Under the pieces are notes generated by a model. That model saw only the letters and a list, made by a program, of their open reading frames with translations, was not told where the DNA came from and ran no database searches. Shown here in pieces: positions 1 through 5,829 of a DNA stretch of 5,829 nt; positions within the stretch are counted from its first letter, which is position 1, and the number at the start of each line of letters is the position of its first letter. Source of the stretch: Algoriphagus sp. (GTDB taxonomy: Bacteria; Bacteroidota; Bacteroidia; Cytophagales; Cyclobacteriaceae); NCBI GenBank assembly GCA_023255285.1, contig JALRIY010000144.1, positions 1-5,829 of the forward strand, written 5' to 3'. The position numbers were made by a program, and so were the translations under genes.

Positions 1-23
1 TGAACCACAAAGGAACGCATAAT

Positions 24-111
24 TTTGAAATTGTACAAGGTTAACTTTGAAATTGTACAAGGTTAACTTTGAAATTGTACAGGGTTGATTTTGAAATTGT
101 ACAAAAAAATA
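24..111. repeat. Four tandem 22-bp units with nested palindromes
   Basis: Four head-to-tail units of 22 bp start at 24, 46, 68 and 90. The unit is TTTGAAATTGTACAA followed by GGTTAAC. Units 1 and 2 are identical, unit 3 differs at two bases (AGGGTTGAT in place of AAGGTTAAC), and unit 4 keeps only the first 15 bases before running into AAAAATA. Each unit holds the perfect 8-bp palindrome TTGTACAA, and units 1 and 2 also hold the palindrome GTTAAC. The period is about two helical turns, so proteins bound to successive units would lie on the same DNA face. Because 22 is not a multiple of three and stops occur, this is not a coding repeat. The arrangement fits an array of protein-binding sites. 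One candidate is the multiple terminal repeats of an IS21-family element lying mostly to the left of the window. No transposase is visible to confirm this, and iterons or an operator array remain possible. Confidence 0.9.
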
Positions 112-137
112 GCTAGGTTTTAGCGGGTCAAAATTAT

Positions 138-153
138 CAAAAACTGGTTTTTG
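138..153 (-). terminator. Weak candidate terminator hairpin downstream of rsmG
   Basis: Perfect 7-bp inverted repeat CAAAAAC / GTTTTTG separated by two bases, about 60 nt beyond the rsmG stop. On the minus strand it is followed by ATAATTTTG, which is only loosely T-rich, and the stem is A/T rich, so a strong intrinsic terminator is doubtful. An outer pair of arms, TTTAGC at 119-124 and GCTAAA at 155-160, encloses it and could form a longer cruciform. It is the only plausible end signal for the leftward operon within the window. Confidence 0.3.
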
Positions 154-215
154 GGCTAAATAGGTTAATCTTCAGGGATACTGCAAAGCCAAACAACATT
201 CAACTAAGCAAGTGA

Positions 216-860
216 TTACCGCTTATCCTCCCAAGGCATATAAATCACCTTTTTGGTCTGAAAAAATTCCTCTTTGAAGTAATCTTCTAAGTGATAGCAA
301 ACGTAGGACTTGCCTGTTTCCTCCATTTCCTCATCTACATCACCGCCTTTGAGGTACAGGATGCCGTTCGGATAGTCATTGATGTCCTCCTTTTTTATTT
401 TCCCCTTTACCCAAGGGTAAAATTGGATCATCCTAGTGACTGCCCGGCTCACCACAAAATCATATTTGCGAACCAAGGATTCTGCACGGGCTTGTTGTGC
501 TTCCACATTGGTCAATTTGAGTGCTTTGGCCACTTCTTTTACCACAGTGATTTTTTTACCGATGGAATCCACTAAGTGGAAGTGGGTTTCTGGGAAAAGA
601 ATGGCTAGCGGGATGCCTGGAAAGCCGCCACCCGTACCAATATCCAAAACCTTGGTGCCTGGTTGAAATTGAATAACCTTGGCGATCCCCAAGGAATGGA
701 GCACATGGTGTACATAAAAGTGCTCCATGTCTTTGCGGCTGATCACGTTTATTTTGGCATTCCAATCCTGATAAACCTCCTCCAATTGCTCCAATTGCTG
801 AAGCTGCTTGTGGCTAAGTCCAGGGAAATAGGAAGCGATCAAGGCGCTAGTTGGATTCAT
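216..860 (-). CDS. rsmG: 16S rRNA (guanine-N7)-methyltransferase RsmG
   Basis: RsmG (GidB) transfers a methyl group from S-adenosylmethionine to N7 of G527 (E. coli numbering) in 16S rRNA, close to the streptomycin site of the 30S subunit; it acts in the cytoplasm. The 214-residue product has the usual length. Visible family signatures are WNAKINVISRKD near residues 33-44, the histidine-rich HHVLHSL at 51-57, the SAM-binding loop DIGTGGGFPGIPLA at 73-86, the acidic residue D98 in HLVDS, the KK pair at 102-103, SRAV at 138-141 and YLKGG at 169-173. The ATG overlaps the sigma-factor stop by one base (TAATG), so it is probably translated by re-initiation as the last gene of the leftward operon. 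No key residue appears to be missing. Identification rests on these motifs and is firm; loss of this protein gives low-level streptomycin resistance in other bacteria. Confidence 0.97.
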   Translation of the reverse strand: MNPTSALIASYFPGLSHKQLQQLEQLEEVYQDWNAKINVISRKDMEHFYVHHVLHSLGIAKVIQFQPGTKVLDIGTGGGFPGIPLAILFPETHFHLVDSIGKKITVVKEVAKALKLTNVEAQQARAESLVRKYDFVVSRAVTRMIQFYPWVKGKIKKEDINDYPNGILYLKGGDVDEEMEETGKSYVCYHLEDYFKEEFFQTKKVIYMPWEDKR

Positions 861-1471
861 TAAATTTGGTTTTCTTTTCCAGAAGCAATTTCATAGAGCA
901 GCTCACGGGAACGATGCAATTGCGCCTTTACAGTTCCTAATGGTTTGTCTAGCTCTTGGGCTATTTCCTCGTAGGAAAGCTCGTCAAAATAGCGAAGTTT
1001 AACTAGTGTGCGGTATTTGGCAGGAAGTTTGTCTACAAAAAGACGCACCATCTCAATACGTTGAGATTTGATAAACTCGTCCTGAGGATTGTCGTCCTTA
1101 TCAGTTACATCCATCGTTACCGCATTGCCATTGTCATCCGAAAAGGTATTGTTCAAGCTCATGGTTTTAAGCTTTTTCTTTCGGATAAAGTCAATGGTAT
1201 TGTTGGTAGCAATCCGGAAAAGCCAGGTGGAAAAAGTATATTCTTTTTTGAATCGATCCAAGTTGCGGAAGGCTTTTGCAAACGCTTCCATAGTTAGGTC
1301 ATCCGCATCATCTGCATCTCGGATCATTTTTAAAATCATGAAATAAACAGCTTTCTTGTACCTTTTCATCAAGGTAGCGTAGGCTGCTTGATCCCTACCT
1401 AGCACAGCGCGGTCGATTAGTTCAAAATCTTCGAGCGCCTTGGATGAAAATTCACGTTCGTTACCGTTCAT
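860..1471 (-). CDS. ECF-type sigma-70 family RNA polymerase sigma factor
   Basis: Alternative sigma factor of about 203 residues with the two-domain ECF layout. Region 2 spans about residues 28-100, with the core-binding and -10 recognition segment DDADDLTMEAFAKAF and STWLFRIATNNTIDFIRKKK. Region 4 spans about 141-193, with the helix-turn-helix LSYEEIAQELDKPLGTVKAQ and LHRSRELL. The linker at 108-133 is notably acidic and contains no other domain. I chose the ATG at 1471 because it overlaps the glycosyltransferase stop as ATGA. A longer frame exists from a TTG at 1513, but it would overlap the upstream gene by 46 bases and adds a tail (GSWIYFLSGKNQQ) that does not belong to the family. No anti-sigma factor gene lies beside it, which is unusual for ECF factors; both neighbours are enzymes. 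The target regulon cannot be read from this window. Region 4 confirms sigma identity and the family assignment is firm. Confidence 0.94.
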   Translation of the reverse strand: MNGNEREFSSKALEDFELIDRAVLGRDQAAYATLMKRYKKAVYFMILKMIRDADDADDLTMEAFAKAFRNLDRFKKEYTFSTWLFRIATNNTIDFIRKKKLKTMSLNNTFSDDNGNAVTMDVTDKDDNPQDEFIKSQRIEMVRLFVDKLPAKYRTLVKLRYFDELSYEEIAQELDKPLGTVKAQLHRSRELLYEIASGKENQI

Positions 1472-2601
1472 TTGTTGGTTTTTGCCTGATAGGAAATAGA
1501 TCCAAGAACCCAAAAGTAGCCTAAATACAAGAAATCATTCGTTAATACCTTCATTTTTGGCAAAATTCCTTGGATGTTTTTTGAAGCAGCTTTAAAGAGT
1601 AGCAGCAGCAAAAGCGATCGCATACACATACTACTCAAAACGATCAAAAAATGTTCCCATTGTAAGTCAATTCCAAAATAAATTAACAAGCCTAATCCAC
1701 CGATCCAGTACAAGGCATGAGAAATGCCATAACTGCCCATTTTTCGCTTATCCTCCACTTTAAAAAATTTTTCGGAATGTAAGAGCTGCTTTTCTTGAAC
1801 TATATATTCCTTCCAAGTAGCCGCTGGATTTGCTATAGTTATGGTCTCTGGGTCAATCACCACTTTGCTATTTGCTCCCGTAGCATGGGTATTGATCCAT
1901 AAGGAATCCTCTCCACCTTCATTATCCCAAAACCCTCTAAAGCCTTTTTTATCCATAAAAAAGCTTTTGCGGTAACTCAAGTTTTTTCCAGTTCCAGTGA
2001 ATGGTGAATTCCATAATCCAAAGGAAAAGGTGAAGAGTGCCCTCAAAATTGTTTCAAATTGAATCCATGAATTTAAAGAATTTCCTTCTTTTTGTACTCC
2101 AGCAAATCCAATTGCAAACGTTTTTCCTTCTTCCCGTATTGGAGCAGTCATCTTACGCAGCCACTGGTTGGACTGAGGAATACAATCTGCTTCTGTTAAC
2201 AAAATAACGTCATTTTTTGCCACCTTAATTCCTAATGTAAGTGCAAATTTTTTTGCAGTGACGTGCTTTGGGGTATAGGTAATGGTCACCGAGCGAAGTT
2301 TGGAATAGTGTACCATTAGGTCTTCCAGAAGGCGTTTGGTACGATCTGTACTTTGGTCATTGACAATCAATACCTCAAATTTGGGGTAGTCTTGCTCAAA
2401 TAGCTTAGGAATGAGTACTTTGAGTAACTTAAATTTATTTCTTGCTGTGACTAAAATGGTCACCCCTTCTTCCGGATACTGAATACTAGGATTAGTTGAC
2501 CCTTTTATGAGCCAAGCTGTTCTAGAAAAAATGAATAACAGATACCCCAATTGAATAAGGAATCCGATTCCAAAGAAAAACCACAATAAAAACAGGCCCA
2601 T
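1468..2601 (-). CDS. Membrane-anchored family 2 glycosyltransferase
   Basis: Predicted inner-membrane glycosyltransferase with a cytoplasmic GT-A catalytic domain, probably acting in envelope polysaccharide or glycolipid synthesis; donor and acceptor are not evident. The 377 residues comprise one N-terminal membrane helix (about 4-26), a GT2 domain (about 47-275) and three C-terminal helices (about 292-311, 316-336 and 354-370). Motifs seen are VTILVTARN (48-54 core), VNDQSTDRT (80-88), the metal-binding TEADC with E137 and D139, GTGKNLSYRKSFF (203-215) and the catalytic-base GGED at 229-232. The processive QxxRW motif appears degenerate as QEKQLL from Q269. It is the first gene of the leftward operon, preceded by a strong -7 box, and its TGA stop overlaps the next ATG by four bases. 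The membrane layout resembles processive synthases, but the altered motif leaves processivity open. Family assignment is secure, the substrate unknown. Confidence 0.9.
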   Translation of the reverse strand: MGLFLLWFFFGIGFLIQLGYLLFIFSRTAWLIKGSTNPSIQYPEEGVTILVTARNKFKLLKVLIPKLFEQDYPKFEVLIVNDQSTDRTKRLLEDLMVHYSKLRSVTITYTPKHVTAKKFALTLGIKVAKNDVILLTEADCIPQSNQWLRKMTAPIREEGKTFAIGFAGVQKEGNSLNSWIQFETILRALFTFSFGLWNSPFTGTGKNLSYRKSFFMDKKGFRGFWDNEGGEDSLWINTHATGANSKVVIDPETITIANPAATWKEYIVQEKQLLHSEKFFKVEDKRKMGSYGISHALYWIGGLGLLIYFGIDLQWEHFLIVLSSMCMRSLLLLLLFKAASKNIQGILPKMKVLTNDFLYLGYFWVLGSISYQAKTNK

Positions 2602-2618
2602 AGGTCAATTTTGCTGGG

Positions 2619-2650
2619 CAAATATAAAATCAATTTCAGCAAGTCATTTA
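2619..2650 (-). promoter_or_regulatory. Bacteroidota-type promoter for the leftward operon
   Basis: On the minus strand positions 2626-2619 read TATATTTG, a perfect match to the Bacteroidota -7 consensus TAnnTTTG. About 19-20 bases upstream, near 2646, there is only a weak resemblance to the -33 TTTG element (AATG). Transcription would begin about 5-10 bases before the glycosyltransferase ATG at 2601, giving a very short leader. The position relative to the first gene of the operon supports the call; the poor -33 element lowers certainty. Confidence 0.55.
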
Positions 2651-2666
2651 AGAATAAGTGGATATT

Positions 2667-2717
2667 TTTGTGCAATTAAGCTAGTGTAATAAAGGCAATT
2701 CCAATTGCCTATATTTC
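2667..2717 (+). promoter_or_regulatory. Tentative promoter elements for the tgt operon
   Basis: Two weak readings exist. TTTG at 2667-2670 followed 16 bases later by TAATAAAG at 2687-2694 gives an acceptable -33 but a poor -7. Alternatively TATATTTC at 2710-2717 matches TAnnTTTG except for the last base, but it has no good -33 and would start transcription almost at the ATG. In the second reading the palindrome would lie between the -33 and -7 positions, where a repressor or MerR-type activator would bind. Neither reading is strong. Confidence 0.3.
2688..2715. promoter_or_regulatory. Perfect 18-bp palindrome upstream of tgt, possible operator
   Basis: Positions 2693-2710 read AGGCAATTCCAATTGCCT, two 8-bp arms around a CC centre. 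After one A/A mismatch the symmetry continues for four more pairs (AATA at 2688-2691 with TATT at 2712-2715). It ends 10-15 bases before the tgt ATG. As DNA it looks like a site for a dimeric regulator; as RNA it would form a hairpin in the tgt leader, though a two-base loop means the inner pairs must open. It is not followed by a T-run in either direction, so it is not a convincing terminator. It could influence tgt and, because the intergenic region is only 123 bp, the divergent operon as well. Confidence 0.6.
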
Positions 2718-2724
2718 CCCTTCC

Positions 2725-3855
2725 ATGAAATTTGTTTTAGAAAAAAAAGATAGCCAATCCCAAGCCCGAACAGGTACCCTAGAAACTGACCATGGCATCA
2801 TACAGACGCCTATTTTTATGCCGGTAGGTACAGCAGGGACAGTGAAGGCAGTTCATCAGCGCGAGCTAAAGCAAGATATCAAAGCACAAATTATCTTAGG
2901 AAATACCTACCACCTCTACCTGAGGCCTGGTTTAGAGACCTTGGAAAAAGTGGGTGGCCTGCATCAATTCATTGGTTGGGACCGACCTATGTTGACCGAT
3001 TCAGGTGGATACCAGGTGTTTTCGCTTGCAGGAACTCGAAAAATAAAGGAGGAGGGGGTTACCTTCAAATCACATATTGATGGCTCAAAACATTTTTTTG
3101 CGCCCGAAAACGTGATGGATATTCAGCGTAGTATTGGCGCAGATATCGTCATGGCTTTTGATGAGTGTACTCCTTATCCCTGTGACTATTCCTATGCAAG
3201 GCAATCTATGGAGATGACCCACCGTTGGCTACTTCGCTGTCAAGACCGTTTTGATGTTACTGAAGGGAAGTATGGGTACAGCCAAAGTCTTTTTCCTATC
3301 GTTCAAGGTTCGGTATACAAAGAGTTACGCATTCAAAGTGCAGAATTTATCGCCAAGCAAGGTCGAGAAGGAAATGCAATCGGAGGACTTTCTGTGGGGG
3401 AACCAGCCGAACTCATGTATGAAATGACTGAATTGGTAACTGCCATTTTGCCAGCGGACAAACCACGGTACTTAATGGGAGTGGGTACGCCCGCCAATAT
3501 TCTAGAGTGCATCGCGCTAGGCGTGGACATGTTTGACTGCGTGATGCCCACTCGAAATGCGCGAAATGGAATGTTATTTACCTCAGAGGGAATTATCAAC
3601 ATCCGAAATGAAAAATGGAAAGATGATTTTAGTCCCATAGATCTTGCGATTGGAAATGAAGTAAGTAGTACCTATTCAAAGGCCTACTTGCGGCACCTGA
3701 CAGTGTCCAAAGAGATTTTGGCAGCGCAAATTGCAAGTATACACAACCTATCTTTTTACCTTTGGCTCGTTGGAGAGGCGAGAGCACATATTCAGGAAGG
3801 AGATTTTACGAATTGGAAATCAATGATGGTCAAAAAAGTAAGCACTCGATTGTAG
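2725..3855 (+). CDS. tgt: Queuine/preQ1 tRNA-ribosyltransferase Tgt
   Basis: Tgt exchanges guanine 34 in the anticodon of tRNAs for Asp, Asn, His and Tyr with the queuosine precursor preQ1, by a covalent base-exchange mechanism on a TIM barrel in the cytoplasm. The 376-residue product has the normal bacterial length. Visible are HQRELK (44-49), GNTYHLYLRPG (59-69), LTDSGGYQVFSL (90-101) with the general acid/base D92, DECTPYP at 146-152, VQGS (193-196), GGLSVGE (220-226), and FDCVMPTRNARNG (270-282) with the nucleophile D271. The zinc-binding CxCxxC of classical bacterial Tgt is absent: the three equivalent positions are I309, N311 and S314, while the fourth ligand H340 remains at the usual spacing. 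From memory this is normal for Bacteroidota, so I do not read it as inactivation. The ATG at 2725 has no Shine-Dalgarno sequence. It leads the rightward operon, one base before the permease gene. Confidence 0.97.
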   Translation: MKFVLEKKDSQSQARTGTLETDHGIIQTPIFMPVGTAGTVKAVHQRELKQDIKAQIILGNTYHLYLRPGLETLEKVGGLHQFIGWDRPMLTDSGGYQVFSLAGTRKIKEEGVTFKSHIDGSKHFFAPENVMDIQRSIGADIVMAFDECTPYPCDYSYARQSMEMTHRWLLRCQDRFDVTEGKYGYSQSLFPIVQGSVYKELRIQSAEFIAKQGREGNAIGGLSVGEPAELMYEMTELVTAILPADKPRYLMGVGTPANILECIALGVDMFDCVMPTRNARNGMLFTSEGIINIRNEKWKDDFSPIDLAIGNEVSSTYSKAYLRHLTVSKEILAAQIASIHNLSFYLWLVGEARAHIQEGDFTNWKSMMVKKVSTRL

Positions 3856-3856
3856 A

Positions 3857-4930
3857 ATGAAGATTTTAGATCGGTTAATCATCAAGGAATTTTTAAAGAC
3901 CTACTTTTTTGTGGTAGTGCTTCTCATTTTGGTGGTACTTGTGCTTGATTTTACCGAAAAAAATGACACCTACATTCGGAATCAAGTCCCTGCATTGGAT
4001 ATTCTGGCTTACATGGGGAATTATGGTTTGTATTTAAACAATCTGTTAACACCAATCACCGTGTTTATTTCTGTCATCTTCATCACTTCCAAGATGGCTG
4101 GTCGAACAGAGATCGTCGCAATTTTAAGTTCAGGCATTAGTTTCATACGTTTACTCCGTCCCTTTCTTTTTGCCGCAGTACTCATTGGAGTCACCAGTTT
4201 TGTGTTGAATGGATGGGTCTTGCCTTCTGCTACTGCAGGTGTTGCTAAATTTAGGATGCAATATTTAGAAAAGGGGTCAGCCTCAACCGACCCCAATATC
4301 CACATCAAAGTGGGGCCAAATGCATACGCCTACATTAGCAGATTTTACAAAACTAGTTACACCGGCTACAGTTTTACATTGGAGGAAATTCGGGAAGGAA
4401 GGCTGATATCCAAGCTTTCCTCTGACTTAATTCAATGGGATACTACCAAAAATGTGTGGAGGCTTGAGAATTGGAGGCTTCGCATCTTGAAAGATAAGGG
4501 GGAAGACTATTTTACGGGAAGTGAGATGGATACCGTACTTTCCATCACACCCACAGATTTTGAATTGCCGGCAAATCACCACGAGACGTTAAAGTTGCCA
4601 GAATTGAGCAAGCAAATCACGCTACTCGAAGAGCGCGGTGCTGACAATGTGAGTTACTATCGCATTGAGCGGATAGTTCGCTACATGTCTCCATTTGCCT
4701 CCATTATACTCACCTTTATTGGGGTGATCATGTCGGCACGTAAAACTAGAGGGGGATCTGGATTTCAAATTGCTTTGGGGTTCTTCTTGGCATTTGTGTA
4801 CATTCTATTATTTATTTTATCACGCACCTTTGCAGAAGCAGGCACTACTTACCCAGTTCTTGCAGTTTGGATGCCCAACTTACTTTTTGCTACTACGGGA
4901 TTAATTTTGTACAAAACAGTCCCTAGATGA
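3857..4930 (+). CDS. LptF/LptG-family lipopolysaccharide export permease
   Basis: Inner-membrane subunit of the LPS exporter (YjgP/YjgQ family). With the LptB ATPase, a LptF/LptG pair extracts lipopolysaccharide from the inner membrane and passes it to the periplasmic bridge. The 357-residue product is of typical length and shows the family layout: three N-terminal membrane helices (about 14-31, 57-79 and 98-120), a periplasmic beta-rich domain (about 140-265) and three C-terminal helices (about 278-295, 303-322 and 334-353). The start MKILDRLIIKEFLKTYFF is the characteristic cytoplasmic coupling segment, and MAGRTEIVAILSSGIS (80-95) is the signature between helices 2 and 3. Sequence alone does not tell LptF from LptG here, so no symbol is given; the partner and LptB are not in the window. 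It follows tgt by one base, and its TGA overlaps the next start as ATGA, implying translational coupling. Confidence 0.93.
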   Translation: MKILDRLIIKEFLKTYFFVVVLLILVVLVLDFTEKNDTYIRNQVPALDILAYMGNYGLYLNNLLTPITVFISVIFITSKMAGRTEIVAILSSGISFIRLLRPFLFAAVLIGVTSFVLNGWVLPSATAGVAKFRMQYLEKGSASTDPNIHIKVGPNAYAYISRFYKTSYTGYSFTLEEIREGRLISKLSSDLIQWDTTKNVWRLENWRLRILKDKGEDYFTGSEMDTVLSITPTDFELPANHHETLKLPELSKQITLLEERGADNVSYYRIERIVRYMSPFASIILTFIGVIMSARKTRGGSGFQIALGFFLAFVYILLFILSRTFAEAGTTYPVLAVWMPNLLFATTGLILYKTVPR

Positions 4931-5820
4931 TTTCGACTAATGCAGCAAAAGATTATTTGCTACTTCATTTTATTGTGCTGATATGGGGAGGGACGGCTAT
5001 CCTTGGATTGCTGATAAGTTTACCTTCTTTGGAGTTGGTTTTTTACCGAACCTTGTTGGCTACAGGAGGTGTCGCTTTAGTGATGGCTGTGAAGAAAGAA
5101 CCTTTGGTTGTGGCCCCAAAAGAATTACTCCAAATTGTAGGAGTAGGAGTTTTAATTTCCCTGCACTGGATCTTGTTTTTTTGGTCTGCAAAAGTCTCTA
5201 CCGCTTCGGTTTGCTTGGCTGGTATGGCAACTACCTCGCTATGGACAGCATTCATTGATCCCTTGGTCAATAAAAAGCCTGTTAAATTGTATGAGGTGGC
5301 ATTAGGGCTCCTGGTTATTTCTGGTTTGGTAGTGATTTTTCAGTTTGAATCTGGCTATGTCCTGGGACTAGGGATGGCTGTCGGCTCTGCATTTTTATCA
5401 GCCTTATTTTCCGTATTTAATGGCCGCTTGACTCAAAGGCACAGCCCGTATCAAATCACTTTGTACGAGATGGGCGCTGCTAGTTTGGTGGCATTGGCAT
5501 TTCTTCCTATTTACGCCTACTTCAATGAAAGCACCATTCAATGGGAATGGAAAGGAGACGACTGGTTTTGGCTCCTCATTTTAGGAGGGGTTTGTACGGT
5601 ATATGCGTTTTCTGCTTCAGTAGAGTTGATGAAGCGCTTGCCTGTATTTTCCATTAACTTGACCATTAATTTGGAGCCGGTATACGGGATTATTTTGGCG
5701 GTGGTGATTTTTGGTGAAAAAGAAAAAATGACCGACCAATTTTACTTGGGGACAGGCATTATACTTATTTCTGTTTTGATGTATCCCGTCCTCAATTATT
5801 GGAGTAAAAAAAGAATCTGA
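4927..5820 (+). CDS. EamA-family (DMT superfamily) transporter
   Basis: Integral inner-membrane protein of 297 residues with about ten predicted helices arranged as two EamA repeats (roughly 10-140 and 145-288), the standard layout of drug/metabolite transporters that exchange or export small metabolites. Typical features are the N-terminal FIVLIWGGTAILG (15-27), FYRTLLA at 39-45, HWILFFWSAKVSTAS (80-94), FIDP at 109-112 at the end of one repeat and its counterpart NLEPVYG at 248-254 in the second, followed by a glutamate/lysine turn (FGEKEKM) before the last helix. The substrate cannot be read from the sequence. The start overlaps the permease stop by four bases, so it is the third gene of the tgt operon. 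A role in supplying or removing a queuosine-related base is conceivable from context only; general metabolite efflux is equally possible. The gene is complete, ending nine bases before the window edge. Confidence 0.92.
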   Translation: MISTNAAKDYLLLHFIVLIWGGTAILGLLISLPSLELVFYRTLLATGGVALVMAVKKEPLVVAPKELLQIVGVGVLISLHWILFFWSAKVSTASVCLAGMATTSLWTAFIDPLVNKKPVKLYEVALGLLVISGLVVIFQFESGYVLGLGMAVGSAFLSALFSVFNGRLTQRHSPYQITLYEMGAASLVALAFLPIYAYFNESTIQWEWKGDDWFWLLILGGVCTVYAFSASVELMKRLPVFSINLTINLEPVYGIILAVVIFGEKEKMTDQFYLGTGIILISVLMYPVLNYWSKKRI

Positions 5821-5829
5821 TTATCCGCA

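Noticed and set aside
1..44. Possible end of a plus-strand gene running in from the left (stops at 1-3, 20-22 and 42-44 in the three frames)
   Set aside because: Too few codons are visible in any frame to recognise a protein, and one frame runs into the repeat array.
24..111. CRISPR array
   Set aside because: The units are directly abutting with no unique spacers, so this is a tandem repeat and not a repeat-spacer array.
291..863. Plus-strand open frames of 66-94 codons opposite rsmG
   Set aside because: They are antisense shadows of a clearly recognisable gene, with no family motifs or start signals of their own.
1472..1513. Extended N-terminus of the sigma factor from a TTG at 1513
   Set aside because: It overlaps the glycosyltransferase gene by 46 bases and adds residues unlike the family, while the ATG at 1471 forms a standard ATGA coupling.
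3333..3638. 101-codon minus-strand open frame inside tgt
   Set aside because: It is a reverse-frame shadow of conserved Tgt sequence; nothing in its translation looks like a known domain.
4905..4916. Perfect 12-bp palindrome TTTTGTACAAAA sharing the TTGTACAA core of the left-edge repeats
   Set aside because: It lies inside the permease coding sequence (ILYKT), is a single copy without the rest of the 22-bp unit, and a match of this AT-rich core is plausible by chance.
4021..5270. Open frames of 75-95 codons overlapping the permease and transporter genes in other frames
   Set aside because: They coincide with well-supported membrane protein genes and show no independent coding evidence.

Overview
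The window looks like a stretch of ordinary chromosome from a member of the Bacteroidota, most likely a Cytophagales/Cyclobacteriaceae (Algoriphagus-like) bacterium. The reasons are moderately AT-rich DNA, a perfect Bacteroidota-type -7 promoter box (TATATTTG) upstream of the leftward operon, starts without clear Shine-Dalgarno sequences, and a queuine tRNA-ribosyltransferase of the type I associate with that phylum, lacking the cysteines of the zinc site. The taxon is inferred from these traits and was not tested by a search.

Layout. Positions 1-215 carry no gene inside the window. They hold four tandem 22-bp units built from two small palindromes, then an AT-rich hairpin that could end the leftward operon. 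Positions 216-2601 are a tightly packed leftward operon, transcribed in the order family 2 glycosyltransferase, ECF-type sigma factor, rsmG; the genes overlap by 4 nt (ATGA) and 1 nt (TAATG). Positions 2602-2724 are a divergent promoter region with an 18-bp perfect palindrome just upstream of tgt. Positions 2725-5820 are a rightward operon of tgt, an LptF/LptG-family permease and an EamA/DMT-family transporter, with a 1-nt gap and a 4-nt ATGA overlap.

Functionally, two genes modify RNA (RsmG on 16S rRNA, Tgt on tRNA), two belong to the envelope (membrane glycosyltransferase and LPS-export permease), one is a transcription regulator and one is an inner-membrane metabolite transporter. All six genes appear intact. 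I see no defence system, CRISPR array, phage gene, tRNA or rRNA. The least explained parts are the repeat array at the left edge, which resembles the transposase-binding repeats at IS21-family ends, and the palindrome in front of tgt.
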